From: Novosphingobium rosa NBRC 15208
GTDB taxonomy: Bacteria; Pseudomonadota; Alphaproteobacteria; Sphingomonadales; Sphingomonadaceae
Length of the DNA: 64,000 bases
Assembly: GCF_001598555.1 (NCBI RefSeq)
Contig: NZ_BCZE01000015.1
Location: 31,617-95,616, forward strand
Direction of reading: 5' to 3'
Every line of letters starts with the position of its first letter. The first letter of the stretch is position 1. Positions 8,406 to 16,079 of this stretch are shown here, in pieces. Below the pieces are notes generated by a model. That model was given only the letters and a program-made list of their open reading frames with translations. It searched no databases and had not been told where the DNA came from. Position numbers and translations under genes: made by a program.

Positions 8406-10505
8406 ATGGGCGGGGCGGCAGACGCCCTGCCCATGACCAAGCCTTCCATGACATCGCCTTCGCTTACGGAACCGCCCATGCTGCTCACCCCCGACACCCT
8501 GCCCGACGCCGAGCTGGCCCGGCTGCGCAGCGCGCAAGGGGCAGGGCAGCATGAGGCTGTGGCCCGCGAAGCCGGCGATATGCTGCACAGGTGGCCGGAC
8601 CATCGCGATCTGCGGCTGATCCACGCCACCAGCCTGCGTTTTCTGGGCCGCATCGATCAGGCCCTGACGCAACTGGCCGCGCTGGAGGCGGCGCACCCGC
8701 GCTACAGCCTGCTGCATCAGGAGCGCGGCCTGTGCCACATCGCCCGCCGCGATGCGCCTGCCGCGATTGCCGCGCTGCTGGTGGCCGTGGGCATCAATCC
8801 GGCCTTGCCTCACAGCTGGAAGATGCTTTCGGGCGTCTACCGCCTCACCGGCGACATGGACAATGCGCGCAAAGCCGAGGCGCATGTCCACACCCTGCGC
8901 GCCCTGCCCGAACCGGTGGTGGAGGCGACCAGCCTCTTCTCCGATGGCGATCTGGACGAGGCCGAGGCGCTGACCCGCCGCTTCCTCCTCACCCATGGCG
9001 ACCATCCCGAGGCGATGCGCCTGCTGGCGAAAATCGGCGTGGCGCATGATGTGCTCGACGATGCCGAGGTGCTTTATGCCGGCGTGCTGACTCTGGCCCC
9101 CGATCACCAGGCGGCGCGGCAGGAGTATGTCGAGACGCTGATCGCCCGCCACAAATATCCCGAGGCGCGCGAGGCTCTGGCGCCCTTGCGCGCGCAAGGC
9201 AGCGCCGATCTGAAGCGTCTGGACGCCACGATTGCCGTCGGGCTGGGCCATCATGAGGAGGCCATCGCGCTTTACCGCGCCATTCTGGCCGATTTGCCCG
9301 CCGTGCCGGGGGATGATGGCGAATTGCGCCTTTATCTGGCCGATCTGCATCTCTGGCTGGGCCATGCCCTGAAAACGCTGGGGCGTCTGCCCGAGGCGAT
9401 CGCCGCCTACACCCATGCCGCCGATCTGCGCCCGGATTTCGGCGACGCATGGTGGAGCCTGGCCAATCTGAAAACCTATCGCTTCACCCCCGAGGCCGTG
9501 GAGATCATGCGCGCAGCCGAGGTTGCGCCCGCCACCGGGGCGGCGGACCGGGTGCATCTCAACTTCGCGCTGGGCAAGGCGCTGGAGGATGCGGGCGATC
9601 CGCAGCAATCATGGCGGCATTACGCGCGCGGCAACGCGCTGCAGCGCGAGGCCAGCCAGTATCGCCCCGAAATCCTCGAAACCAACACGCGCCTGCAAAA
9701 GCAGGTCTGCACGAATGCCTTCTTCACCGCGCGCGAGGGCTGGGGGGCCGCCGCGCCCGATCCGATCTTCGTGCTGGGCCTGCCGCGTTCGGGCTCGACG
9801 CTGATCGAGCAGATCCTCGCCAGCCATCCCCAGATCGAGGGCACGCAGGAACTGCCCGATATCCAGCGCATGGCGCTGGAGCTGCAAGGCCGCGATCATG
9901 ATATCGATGCGCCCGCCTATCCCGGCTCGCTGGCCGCCCTTAGCCCCATGCAATGCCGGGCCCTGGGCGAGCGCTATCTGGCCGAAACGCAGGCGCAGCG
10001 CAGTCTGGGCCGCCCCTTTTTCATCGACAAGATGCCCAACAACTTCCGCCATATCGGGCTGATCCATCTGATCCTGCCGCATGCGAAGATCATCGACACC
10101 CGCCGCGATCCGATGTCCTGTTGCTTCTCCAATTTGAAGCAGCTCTTCGCGCAGGGGCAGGAGTTCACCTATTCGTTGGAAGATATCGCCCGCTATTACC
10201 GCACCTATCTCGATCTGATGCGCCATTGGGATGCGGCGCTGCCGGGCCGCGTGCTGCGTGTGCTGCATGAGGATGTGATCGAGGATCTGGAAACGCAGGT
10301 TCGCCGCCTGCTCGATTATTGCGGCCTGCCGTTTGACGAGGCCTGCCTCAACTTCCACCAGAACCGCCGCGCCGTCCGCACGCCGTCGAGCGAGCAGGTC
10401 CGCCGCCCGATCTTCCGTGACGGCATGGACCAGTGGCGCGCCTTCGAACCCTGGCTCGATGACCTCAAAACGCACCTCGGCAGTGCTCTGGCCGATTGGC
10501 GCTAG
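8406..10505 (+). CDS. TPR-repeat protein with C-terminal sulfotransferase domain
   Basis: Up to 699 residues. The first two thirds are helical TPR repeats (for example LGHALKTLGRLPEAIAAYTHAADLRPDFGDAWW, quoted in parts as LGRLPEAIAAYTHAADLRP). The C-terminal third is a PAPS-type sulfotransferase domain with the 5'-phosphosulfate loop FVLGLPRSGSTLIEQIL and the 3'-phosphate motif region KIIDTRRDPMSCCFSNLKQLF. No signal peptide, so cytoplasmic. Starts at 8406, 8433 or 8478 are all in frame and none has a convincing ribosome site; 8478 (MLLTPDTLPD) is the one closest to the first repeat. Such proteins often follow TBDR genes in sphingomonads; their acceptor is unknown. Confidence 0.87.
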   Translation: MGGAADALPMTKPSMTSPSLTEPPMLLTPDTLPDAELARLRSAQGAGQHEAVAREAGDMLHRWPDHRDLRLIHATSLRFLGRIDQALTQLAALEAAHPRYSLLHQERGLCHIARRDAPAAIAALLVAVGINPALPHSWKMLSGVYRLTGDMDNARKAEAHVHTLRALPEPVVEATSLFSDGDLDEAEALTRRFLLTHGDHPEAMRLLAKIGVAHDVLDDAEVLYAGVLTLAPDHQAARQEYVETLIARHKYPEAREALAPLRAQGSADLKRLDATIAVGLGHHEEAIALYRAILADLPAVPGDDGELRLYLADLHLWLGHALKTLGRLPEAIAAYTHAADLRPDFGDAWWSLANLKTYRFTPEAVEIMRAAEVAPATGAADRVHLNFALGKALEDAGDPQQSWRHYARGNALQREASQYRPEILETNTRLQKQVCTNAFFTAREGWGAAAPDPIFVLGLPRSGSTLIEQILASHPQIEGTQELPDIQRMALELQGRDHDIDAPAYPGSLAALSPMQCRALGERYLAETQAQRSLGRPFFIDKMPNNFRHIGLIHLILPHAKIIDTRRDPMSCCFSNLKQLFAQGQEFTYSLEDIARYYRTYLDLMRHWDAALPGRVLRVLHEDVIEDLETQVRRLLDYCGLPFDEACLNFHQNRRAVRTPSSEQVRRPIFRDGMDQWRAFEPWLDDLKTHLGSALADWR

Positions 10506-10516
10506 TTTTTGTTGTC

Positions 10517-10561
10517 GCATCGTTTTTGCGAAAAACCGGTGCCCACTTTTTCGCACCATGC
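10517..10561. repeat. REP-like palindromic element
   Basis: A 45-base unit bounded by GCAT and ATGC with an inner perfect repeat TGCGAAAAA-N11-TTTTTCGCA. It fills the 71-base gap between the sulfotransferase and the FAD oxidase. The style (GTTTTTGCGAAAAACCGG then CCCACTTTTTCGC) is that of palindromic repeats scattered through alphaproteobacterial genomes. Only one copy was noticed in this window. Confidence 0.6.
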
Positions 10562-10576
10562 TTGAACGGAGAGACG

Positions 10577-11719
10577 ATGACGCGGACCTATGATCTGGCG
10601 GTGGTGGGCGGCGGCATTCTGGGGCTGGCCCATGCCTATGTCGCGGCGCGCGAAGGCCTGAAGGTGGTGCTGATCGAGCGCGACGGCGCGGCCAGCGGCG
10701 CCTCGATCCGCAATTTCGGCTTTATCACCGTCACGGGTCAGGAGCGCGGCACCAGCTGGCAGCTCGCCCGCCGCACCCGCGACATCTGGGCCGATCTGGC
10801 GCCGCGCGCCGCCATCCCCATCGAGCATGAGGGCCTCTATCTCACCGCCCGCTCGAGCGAGGCCGTGGCCGTGATCGAGGCTTTCCTGAACACCGAAATG
10901 GGCGAGGGGTGCCGCCTGCTGGATGCCGCAGCCTTCCGTGCGGCATCGGGCGGCATGGGCGGGGCGGATTTGATGGGCGCGCTGCACAGCCCGCATGAGA
11001 TCCGCGTCGAATCCCGCTTCGCCATTCCCCGCATCACCGCCTTCCTCGCCGAACAGATGGGCGTGACGGTGATGACCAGAACCGCCGTGCATGAGGTTGC
11101 CCCGCCCCGCCTCGCCACCTCGCGCGGGGTGGTGGAGGTCGGGCAGGTGGTGGTCTGCCCGGGCGATGATTTCAACACGCTCTATCCCGAGCGGATCGCG
11201 GCCTATGGCCTTACCCGCTGCCGCCTGTCGATGCTGCGGCTGGGCAATCCGGGGGTCAGGCTGCCCGGCGCGATCATGTCCGACCTCGGGCTGGTGCGCT
11301 ATCGCGGCTATGGCGCTCTGCCCGAAGCCCGCGCGCTGGAGGCCCGCCTGCGCGCCGAGGTGCCGCGCCTGTTCGACAATGGCGTCCATCTGATCGTGGC
11401 GCAGGGCACCGATGGCAGCCTGATCGTGGGCGACAGCCATCATTACGCCGATGTGCCGCCCCCCTTCGCCCCCGCCAGCGCCGAGGAGGATATCCTTCAG
11501 GAATATGCCACGGCGCTGGGCGGCCCGGTCCCCCCGGTGATCGAGCGCTGGACGGGCACCTATGCCGTCGCGGCGGACAGAACCTTCCTGATCGACACGC
11601 CTGCCGAGAACGTGCGCTTGGTGATCGTCACCAGCGGCACCGGGGCCTCCACCGGCTTTGGCATTGCCGAAAAGGTGCTGGCCGATCTGGCGGGCCTGAA
11701 GGTGGGAGCCGCTGCATGA
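10577..11719 (+). CDS. FAD-dependent oxidoreductase of phosphonate loci (TIGR03364-like)
   Basis: 380 residues from ATG 10577, preceded by GGAGAG. An N-terminal Rossmann motif (VVGGGILGLAHAY, Gly11 onward; acidic residue in LIERDG) and a DAO-type fold. It resembles the phosphonate-linked FAD oxidoreductases of TIGR03364, whose studied relatives oxidise AEP and/or N-methyl-AEP directly to phosphonoacetaldehyde. It overlaps phnX by four bases, so the two products act in sequence: the oxidase would make phosphonoacetaldehyde, ammonia or methylamine and peroxide, and PhnX would cleave the C-P bond. The exact amine substrate cannot be read from the sequence. Confidence 0.87.
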   Translation: MTRTYDLAVVGGGILGLAHAYVAAREGLKVVLIERDGAASGASIRNFGFITVTGQERGTSWQLARRTRDIWADLAPRAAIPIEHEGLYLTARSSEAVAVIEAFLNTEMGEGCRLLDAAAFRAASGGMGGADLMGALHSPHEIRVESRFAIPRITAFLAEQMGVTVMTRTAVHEVAPPRLATSRGVVEVGQVVVCPGDDFNTLYPERIAAYGLTRCRLSMLRLGNPGVRLPGAIMSDLGLVRYRGYGALPEARALEARLRAEVPRLFDNGVHLIVAQGTDGSLIVGDSHHYADVPPPFAPASAEEDILQEYATALGGPVPPVIERWTGTYAVAADRTFLIDTPAENVRLVIVTSGTGASTGFGIAEKVLADLAGLKVGAAA

Positions 11720-12519
11720 CCGTATCAGCTTTCCCCATCAAGGCGGTGGTCTTCGACTGGGCGGGCACGATGATCGACTTCGGCTGCATGGCCCCGGTCG
11801 AGGCGCTGATCTCGGTGTTCGCTCGCGAGGGGATTGCGCTCACCGATGCCGAGGCCCGCGCCGATATGGGCAAGGCCAAGCTGGATCATCTGCGCGCCAT
11901 TCTGACCAGGCGTGAACTCGCCGCGCGCTGGCAGGCCGCACGCGGCAGCCTGCCCGATGAAGGCGATGTGCAGGCGCTTTATGCAAGGCTGGAACCGGCG
12001 ATGCAGGCGGCGGCGGCGTCCGCCACGCTCATCCCCGGCGCGGCCGAGACCGCCAAGGCCCTGCGCCAGTTGGGCATCCGCATCGGCTCGGGCACCGGCT
12101 ACACGCGCGAGATGATGGCCCCGATCCTGCCGCTGGCCGCCGCGCAGGGTTATGCGCCCGAGGCGGTGATCTGCGCCGGAGAGACCCCCAGCGGCAGGCC
12201 CGCGCCCCTGATGACATGGGCCGCGCTGATCGCTCTGGACGCATGGCCCGCCCGCCGCTGCATCAAGGTGGACGACGCGCCCGTCGGCATCATCGAGGGC
12301 CGGGAAGCGGGCTGCTGGACGGTGGGTCTGGCCGCATCGGGCAATGGCATGGGGCTCACCCTTGCCGATTACCGCGCTCTGCCGGACAGCGAACGCCATG
12401 CGCGCCGCGAAGCCTCGGCCCGGTTGCTGCGCGATGCGGGGGCCGATTATGTGATCGATGATGTCAGCCAGCTGATGCCGGTGGTGCATGAGATCGCTGC
12501 GCGGCTGAGGGAGGGTTAG
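11716..12519 (+). CDS. phnX: Phosphonoacetaldehyde hydrolase (phosphonatase)
   Basis: 267-residue HAD-superfamily enzyme (EC 3.11.1.1) cleaving phosphonoacetaldehyde to acetaldehyde and phosphate. Nucleophile Asp14 is in VFDWAGTMIDFG, with the phosphonatase-specific Ala16 and AP shortly after. The Schiff-base lysine is Lys55 in MGKAKLDHLRA, aligned with Lys53 of the Bacillus enzyme. GTGYTREMM, SGRPAPLMTW and KVDDAPVGIIEG give the remaining active-site motifs; KVDD with Gly instead of a second Asp is the form I recall for proteobacterial PhnX. The start overlaps the preceding oxidase stop (ATGA), indicating translational coupling. Confidence 0.95.
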   Translation: MTVSAFPIKAVVFDWAGTMIDFGCMAPVEALISVFAREGIALTDAEARADMGKAKLDHLRAILTRRELAARWQAARGSLPDEGDVQALYARLEPAMQAAAASATLIPGAAETAKALRQLGIRIGSGTGYTREMMAPILPLAAAQGYAPEAVICAGETPSGRPAPLMTWAALIALDAWPARRCIKVDDAPVGIIEGREAGCWTVGLAASGNGMGLTLADYRALPDSERHARREASARLLRDAGADYVIDDVSQLMPVVHEIAARLREG

Positions 12520-12632
12520 CCCCCGCGTCAGGAAAAAGATGCAAGGGCGCGAATCCTGTGCGATCCTGTCACCGTACACAGGGAGAGAGGCGCAAGGCAT
12601 CATGCCCCGCGTCCGCCAGTTCCATTGACAGG

Positions 12633-13718
12633 ATGCTCACCGTGCCGGCTCATGAGAAACCTCCATTTGCACCCATGGCGCTGATCGGCGCTGTCGCCGT
12701 GTCGCTATCGCTGGGCCTGGCCTGGGCCGGAGGGCTGATCGGTCCGCACCGCATCAGCGGCGGCGAGGTGGCCAATGCGCTGGAGGGCAATGGCGGGCGC
12801 TTTCCCGGCTATCGCCGCGCGCATGCCAAGGGTCTGTGCTTCAGCGGCTCCTTCGCGGCCAATGGCGAGGGCACGGCGCTGTCCACCGCCTCGGCCTTTC
12901 GTGCTGGCGCCTATCCGGTGATGGGCCGCTTCTCGCTGGGCGGCGGCAATCCGCTGGCAGGCGACGGGCGCAATGTGTTCCATTCGATGGCGCTGATGCT
13001 GCGCACGCCCGATGGGCAGGAATGGCGCATGGCGATGGATCATACGCCGATCTTCCCGGTGGCCGATGTCGCCTCTTTCGTGGGGCTGATGAAGGCCACC
13101 ACCCCCGATCCCCGGACGGGCAAGCCCGATCTCGCCGTGCTGAAACCCTTCCTTGCCGCCCATCCCGAGGTGACGGCGTTTCAGGGCTATATGGCCAAGG
13201 CGATCCTGCCCGACAGCTTCGCCAACGCCACCTATTACAGCATCAACGCCTTCCGCTTCATCGATGCCTCCGGCGCGCAGCATATGGTGCGCTGGCAGTT
13301 CGAACCCGAGGCCCCGCTGACCGGCCTCGACAAGACCAGACTGGCCGATCTGCCGCGCGACGCCCTGTTCAGGGAGATGATCGCCCGCACCGCCAAAGGC
13401 CCCTCGCGCTGGCATCTGAAGCTGGTGGTCGCCAATCCGGGTGACGTGACCAACAAGGCCACCGTGGCATGGAGCGGCCCCCACCGCAGCGTGGAGGCGG
13501 GGGTTTTGACCCTCACCGCCGTCCAGCCGGAAGAGGCCGGCGCCTGCCGCGATCTCAACTTCGATCCCACCATCCTGCCGCCCGGGATCAGCCCCTCTGA
13601 CGATCCCTTGCTGGGGGCGCGGTCCGGAACCTATTCCTCCTCCTTCACGCGGCGGGCCGGGGAGGGGGCGCATCCCAGCGCCATCGGCCAGGACAGCGCC
13701 AGGGAGAAGAGCCAATGA
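12633..13718 (+). CDS. Catalase-family peroxidase (SrpA-like), membrane-anchored or secreted
   Basis: 361 residues from ATG 12633. An N-terminal hydrophobic segment (about residues 14-35) is followed by the small catalase fold: heme-pocket histidine in YRRAHAKGLC (His64), FRAGAYPVMGRFSLGGGNP and NVFHSMALMLRTPDG. It is shorter than classical catalases (about 480 or more residues) and fits the catalase-family peroxidase group. The next gene, a cytochrome b561, overlaps it by four bases, a pairing seen often for this family and suggesting electron delivery across the membrane. An open frame extends 25 codons upstream without a credible start. Confidence 0.87.
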   Translation: MLTVPAHEKPPFAPMALIGAVAVSLSLGLAWAGGLIGPHRISGGEVANALEGNGGRFPGYRRAHAKGLCFSGSFAANGEGTALSTASAFRAGAYPVMGRFSLGGGNPLAGDGRNVFHSMALMLRTPDGQEWRMAMDHTPIFPVADVASFVGLMKATTPDPRTGKPDLAVLKPFLAAHPEVTAFQGYMAKAILPDSFANATYYSINAFRFIDASGAQHMVRWQFEPEAPLTGLDKTRLADLPRDALFREMIARTAKGPSRWHLKLVVANPGDVTNKATVAWSGPHRSVEAGVLTLTAVQPEEAGACRDLNFDPTILPPGISPSDDPLLGARSGTYSSSFTRRAGEGAHPSAIGQDSAREKSQ

Positions 13719-14254
13719 GCCGTCACCCCAGGGATTTCCACCCGCTGCTGCGCCTGCTTCACTGGCTGATGGCGCTGATGGTGTTGGCCATGCTGTTTAT
13801 CGGCGTGGGCATGGTTTCGACTGCCGGGCCGCTCTATCCGGCGCTGCTGGCGCTGCATCGTCCGGTCGGGATCGCCCTTCTGGTGCTGGTGCTGCTGCGC
13901 CTGCCTTTGCGGCTGCTGACCGGCGCACCGCCGCTGCCCGCCGATCTGCCGGGCCCTCAGAAGCTGGTGGCCAAGGCCTCGCATGTGCTGCTTTATGCCA
14001 GCATGGTGGGCATGCCGCTGATCGGCTGGGCGATGCTGTCCGCCGGGGGGTATCCGGTGGTGGCGGGGAGTGTGTCGCTGCCGCCGATCCTGCCGCATGA
14101 TCTGCAACTCTACGCCCTGCTGCGTCTGGCGCATACGGTGGTGGCGCTGCTGTTCTTCGCTTTGGTGCTGGCCCATCTGAGCGCCGCCCTGTTCCACGGG
14201 CTGATCCGCCGCGACGGCGTGCTGCGCAGCATGACCAGCGGGCATCGTCGCTAA
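13715..14254 (+). CDS. Cytochrome b561
   Basis: 179 residues with four hydrophobic helices; candidate heme histidines lie in FHPLLRLLHWLMA, LALHRPVG, ASHVLLYASM and VLAHLSAALFHGL. This is the prokaryotic b561 pattern (di-heme, quinol-linked). Translationally coupled (ATGA overlap) to the catalase-like gene, so it probably passes electrons to that peroxidase. Confidence 0.9.
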   Translation: MSRHPRDFHPLLRLLHWLMALMVLAMLFIGVGMVSTAGPLYPALLALHRPVGIALLVLVLLRLPLRLLTGAPPLPADLPGPQKLVAKASHVLLYASMVGMPLIGWAMLSAGGYPVVAGSVSLPPILPHDLQLYALLRLAHTVVALLFFALVLAHLSAALFHGLIRRDGVLRSMTSGHRR

Positions 14255-14273
14255 ACAGCAGGGGCGGGGTGAA

Positions 14274-14300
14274 AGCGGGGGCAGGTGGCCTGCCCCCGCT
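14274..14300. terminator. Hairpin between convergent genes
   Basis: AGCGGGGGCAGG-TGG-CCTGCCCCCGCT, a perfect 12-bp stem in the 54-base gap between the convergent cytochrome b561 and SDR genes. There is no strong T-run on either side; probably a bidirectional transcription stop. Confidence 0.65.
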
Positions 14301-14308
14301 CCCTGTGC

Positions 14309-15052
14309 TTACCAGCCGTAGGGCGCGATGCCTGGCCCGTCGCCATCGTGGTAGAAGCCGCCCGTCGGCCCCATCCAGTCCAGCGTGGCGAGGCGCAGGG
14401 CAATCGCCGCGCCCTGCTCCACGCTGCGTGGCGCGGTGGGGCCGCCCATATCCGTCGCCACCGAGCCGGGGCAGGCGGCGTTGACCTTGATGCCCTCGGC
14501 CAGCAATTCCTTGGCCAGCTTGACCGTGAACATGTTGAGCGCCGCCTTGGAAGCCGAATAGCCCATCGCCGCCAAATTCCAGGTGGGGGCCTTCATATCG
14601 CCGGTCAGCGTGATCGAGCCCAGCCCGCTGCTCACCATCACGATCCGCGCGCCGGGGGCCTTGCGGACCAGCGGCAGGAAGGCCTGCGTCACCTGAACCG
14701 TGCCGAAGAAGTTGATCTCGAAGTTGTCGCGGATTTCGGCAAGGCTTTCGGTGCTGGCCGGGCTCATCAGGCCGCTGCCCACCCCCGCATTGTTGACCAG
14801 CACGTCCAGCTGGGGCGAATGCGCCTCGACATGGGCGACGGCGGCCTGAACGCTGGCCGCATCGGTGATGTCGAGCTGGACGAAATGGGCATCGATGCCC
14901 TCGGCGCGCAGCTCTTCCTCGGCCTTGCGGCCCCGCGCCTCGTCACGGCTGCCGAGCCATACCTTATGGCCCAGCCTGCCCAGCTGGCGCGCCACTTCAC
15001 GCCCGATCCCCTTGTTCGCACCCGTTACCAATGCCGTCTTTTGCTCTGACAT
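14309..15052 (-). CDS. Short-chain dehydrogenase/reductase (SDR)
   Basis: 247 residues from ATG 15052, preceded by AAGGAGA. Classical SDR: TGANKGIG nucleotide motif, DVLVNNAG, catalytic Ser in VMVSSGLGS and YSASK. Resembles plant/bacterial carbonyl-reductase-like SDRs (TALVTGANKGIGREVA). NADP(H)-dependent carbonyl reduction is likely; substrate unknown. Divergent from the AraC gene at 15151, which is its probable regulator. A longer frame to 15145 includes promoter DNA and is rejected. Confidence 0.9.
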   Translation of the reverse strand: MSEQKTALVTGANKGIGREVARQLGRLGHKVWLGSRDEARGRKAEEELRAEGIDAHFVQLDITDAASVQAAVAHVEAHSPQLDVLVNNAGVGSGLMSPASTESLAEIRDNFEINFFGTVQVTQAFLPLVRKAPGARIVMVSSGLGSITLTGDMKAPTWNLAAMGYSASKAALNMFTVKLAKELLAEGIKVNAACPGSVATDMGGPTAPRSVEQGAAIALRLATLDWMGPTGGFYHDGDGPGIAPYGW

Positions 15053-15066
15053 GATCGTCTCCTTGT

Positions 15067-15134
15067 GATCGGGCCCCAGATGGGTGGCCCGATCCACGCC
15101 GACATTCCCGATCATGCCAGAGCCTTGCCCGATC
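15067..15134. promoter_or_regulatory. Phased CCCGATC repeats, probable AraC-family binding sites
   Basis: The SDR/AraC gap has three direct copies of CCCGATC (15088, 15107, 15128), each followed by a GCC, spaced 19 and 21 bases apart, and an inverted copy giving a perfect palindrome GATCGGGCC-N10-GGCCCGATC (15067-15094). Direct repeats about two helical turns apart are the usual AraC-family layout. Confidence 0.6.
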
Positions 15135-15150
15135 CTGCCAATCACCCTAG

Positions 15151-16062
15151 ATGGGGAGCATGAGCGAGATGATGCTGGCCGTGGATCGGCTGTTGGAGAG
15201 TGTGCGGCCTTTCATCACTCGCCTGCCGGGCGCCTATGGCGTGGAGACGCCGCTGCCGCGCCTGAAGGTGTGGTCCAGCACGCGCCCCACGCCGCCGGTG
15301 CCCGCCATGTTCAAGCCCATGTTTTACGGTGTTCTTCAGGGCGAAAAGGCGCTGACGGTCGGCGGCAACCGTTTCACGCTTGCCGCCGGGCAATGCGCGG
15401 CGACCTCCTTTGGCATGCCCTTCGTCGGCCAGATCGACACGGCGAGCCCCACCGCGCCCTATGTCGCCATCGAACTGGATCTGGATGTCGATCTGCTGAC
15501 TGATGTCATGCTCGATCTGCCCAAGGTGGAAGAGCGCTGGGTCTGCTCGGCGGCGGGCGGCGATCTGGGCGGATCGGTGGGGGAGGCCTTCACCCGCTAT
15601 GTGGGCCTGCTGGGCGCGCCCGATGACCACGCCTTTCTGGCCCGCCATCACGAGATCGAGCTCTATTACCGTCTGCTGCAAAGCTCTATGGGCGAAACGC
15701 TGCGGCAATTGGGGCGGCGTGACAGCCGCTCGCGTCAGATCAAGCTGGCGGCCGACTGGATCTGCACCAACGCCGAAAAGCCGATGATCATCCCCGAACT
15801 GGCGGCGATGGTGGGGATGAGCCTCACCTCGTTCCATCGCCATTTCAAGGCCGTCACCGGTTACAGCCCGCTGGCCTTTCAGCGCCGCATCCGCCTGCTG
15901 GAAGCGCGGCGGATGCTGGCGGCGGGGGGCGACAGCGTCTCGCGCATCGCCTATGCGGTGGGCTATCTCAGCCCCTCGCAATTCAGCCGCGAATACAAAA
16001 GCCTGTTCGGCGTGCCCCCCGCCGCCGACCTGACCAGAGCCGAGCGCCTGCCCGTCACCTAG
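15151..16062 (+). CDS. AraC-family transcriptional regulator (AraC_N / YqhC-like)
   Basis: Up to 303 residues. The N-terminal half matches the AraC_N type (TRLPGAYGVETPLPRLKVW, GEKALTVGGNRF, VAIELDLD). The C-terminal pair of HTHs is clear: ADWICTNAEKPMIIPELAAM, GMSLTSFHRHFKAVTGYSP and ISRIAYAVGYLSPSQFSRE-like sequence. Relatives of YqhC sense aldehydes or small electrophiles and activate an adjacent reductase gene; here the divergent SDR is the obvious target. Starts at 15151, 15160 and 15169 are all possible. Confidence 0.9.
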   Translation: MGSMSEMMLAVDRLLESVRPFITRLPGAYGVETPLPRLKVWSSTRPTPPVPAMFKPMFYGVLQGEKALTVGGNRFTLAAGQCAATSFGMPFVGQIDTASPTAPYVAIELDLDVDLLTDVMLDLPKVEERWVCSAAGGDLGGSVGEAFTRYVGLLGAPDDHAFLARHHEIELYYRLLQSSMGETLRQLGRRDSRSRQIKLAADWICTNAEKPMIIPELAAMVGMSLTSFHRHFKAVTGYSPLAFQRRIRLLEARRMLAAGGDSVSRIAYAVGYLSPSQFSREYKSLFGVPPAADLTRAERLPVT

Positions 16063-16079
16063 CGGCGGGCCTGCGTGGT

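Noticed and set aside
5616..9608. Very long antisense open frame (1330 codons) across the TBDR and sulfotransferase
   Set aside because: Composition is His/Arg/Gly/Ala-rich with no family motif; it mirrors the codon bias of the true genes on the + strand.
11716..12519. Loss of the second metal-site Asp in PhnX (Gly in KVDDAPVG)
   Set aside because: Proteobacterial PhnX proteins as I recall them have this same KVDD-xxxG form, so it is not a defect.
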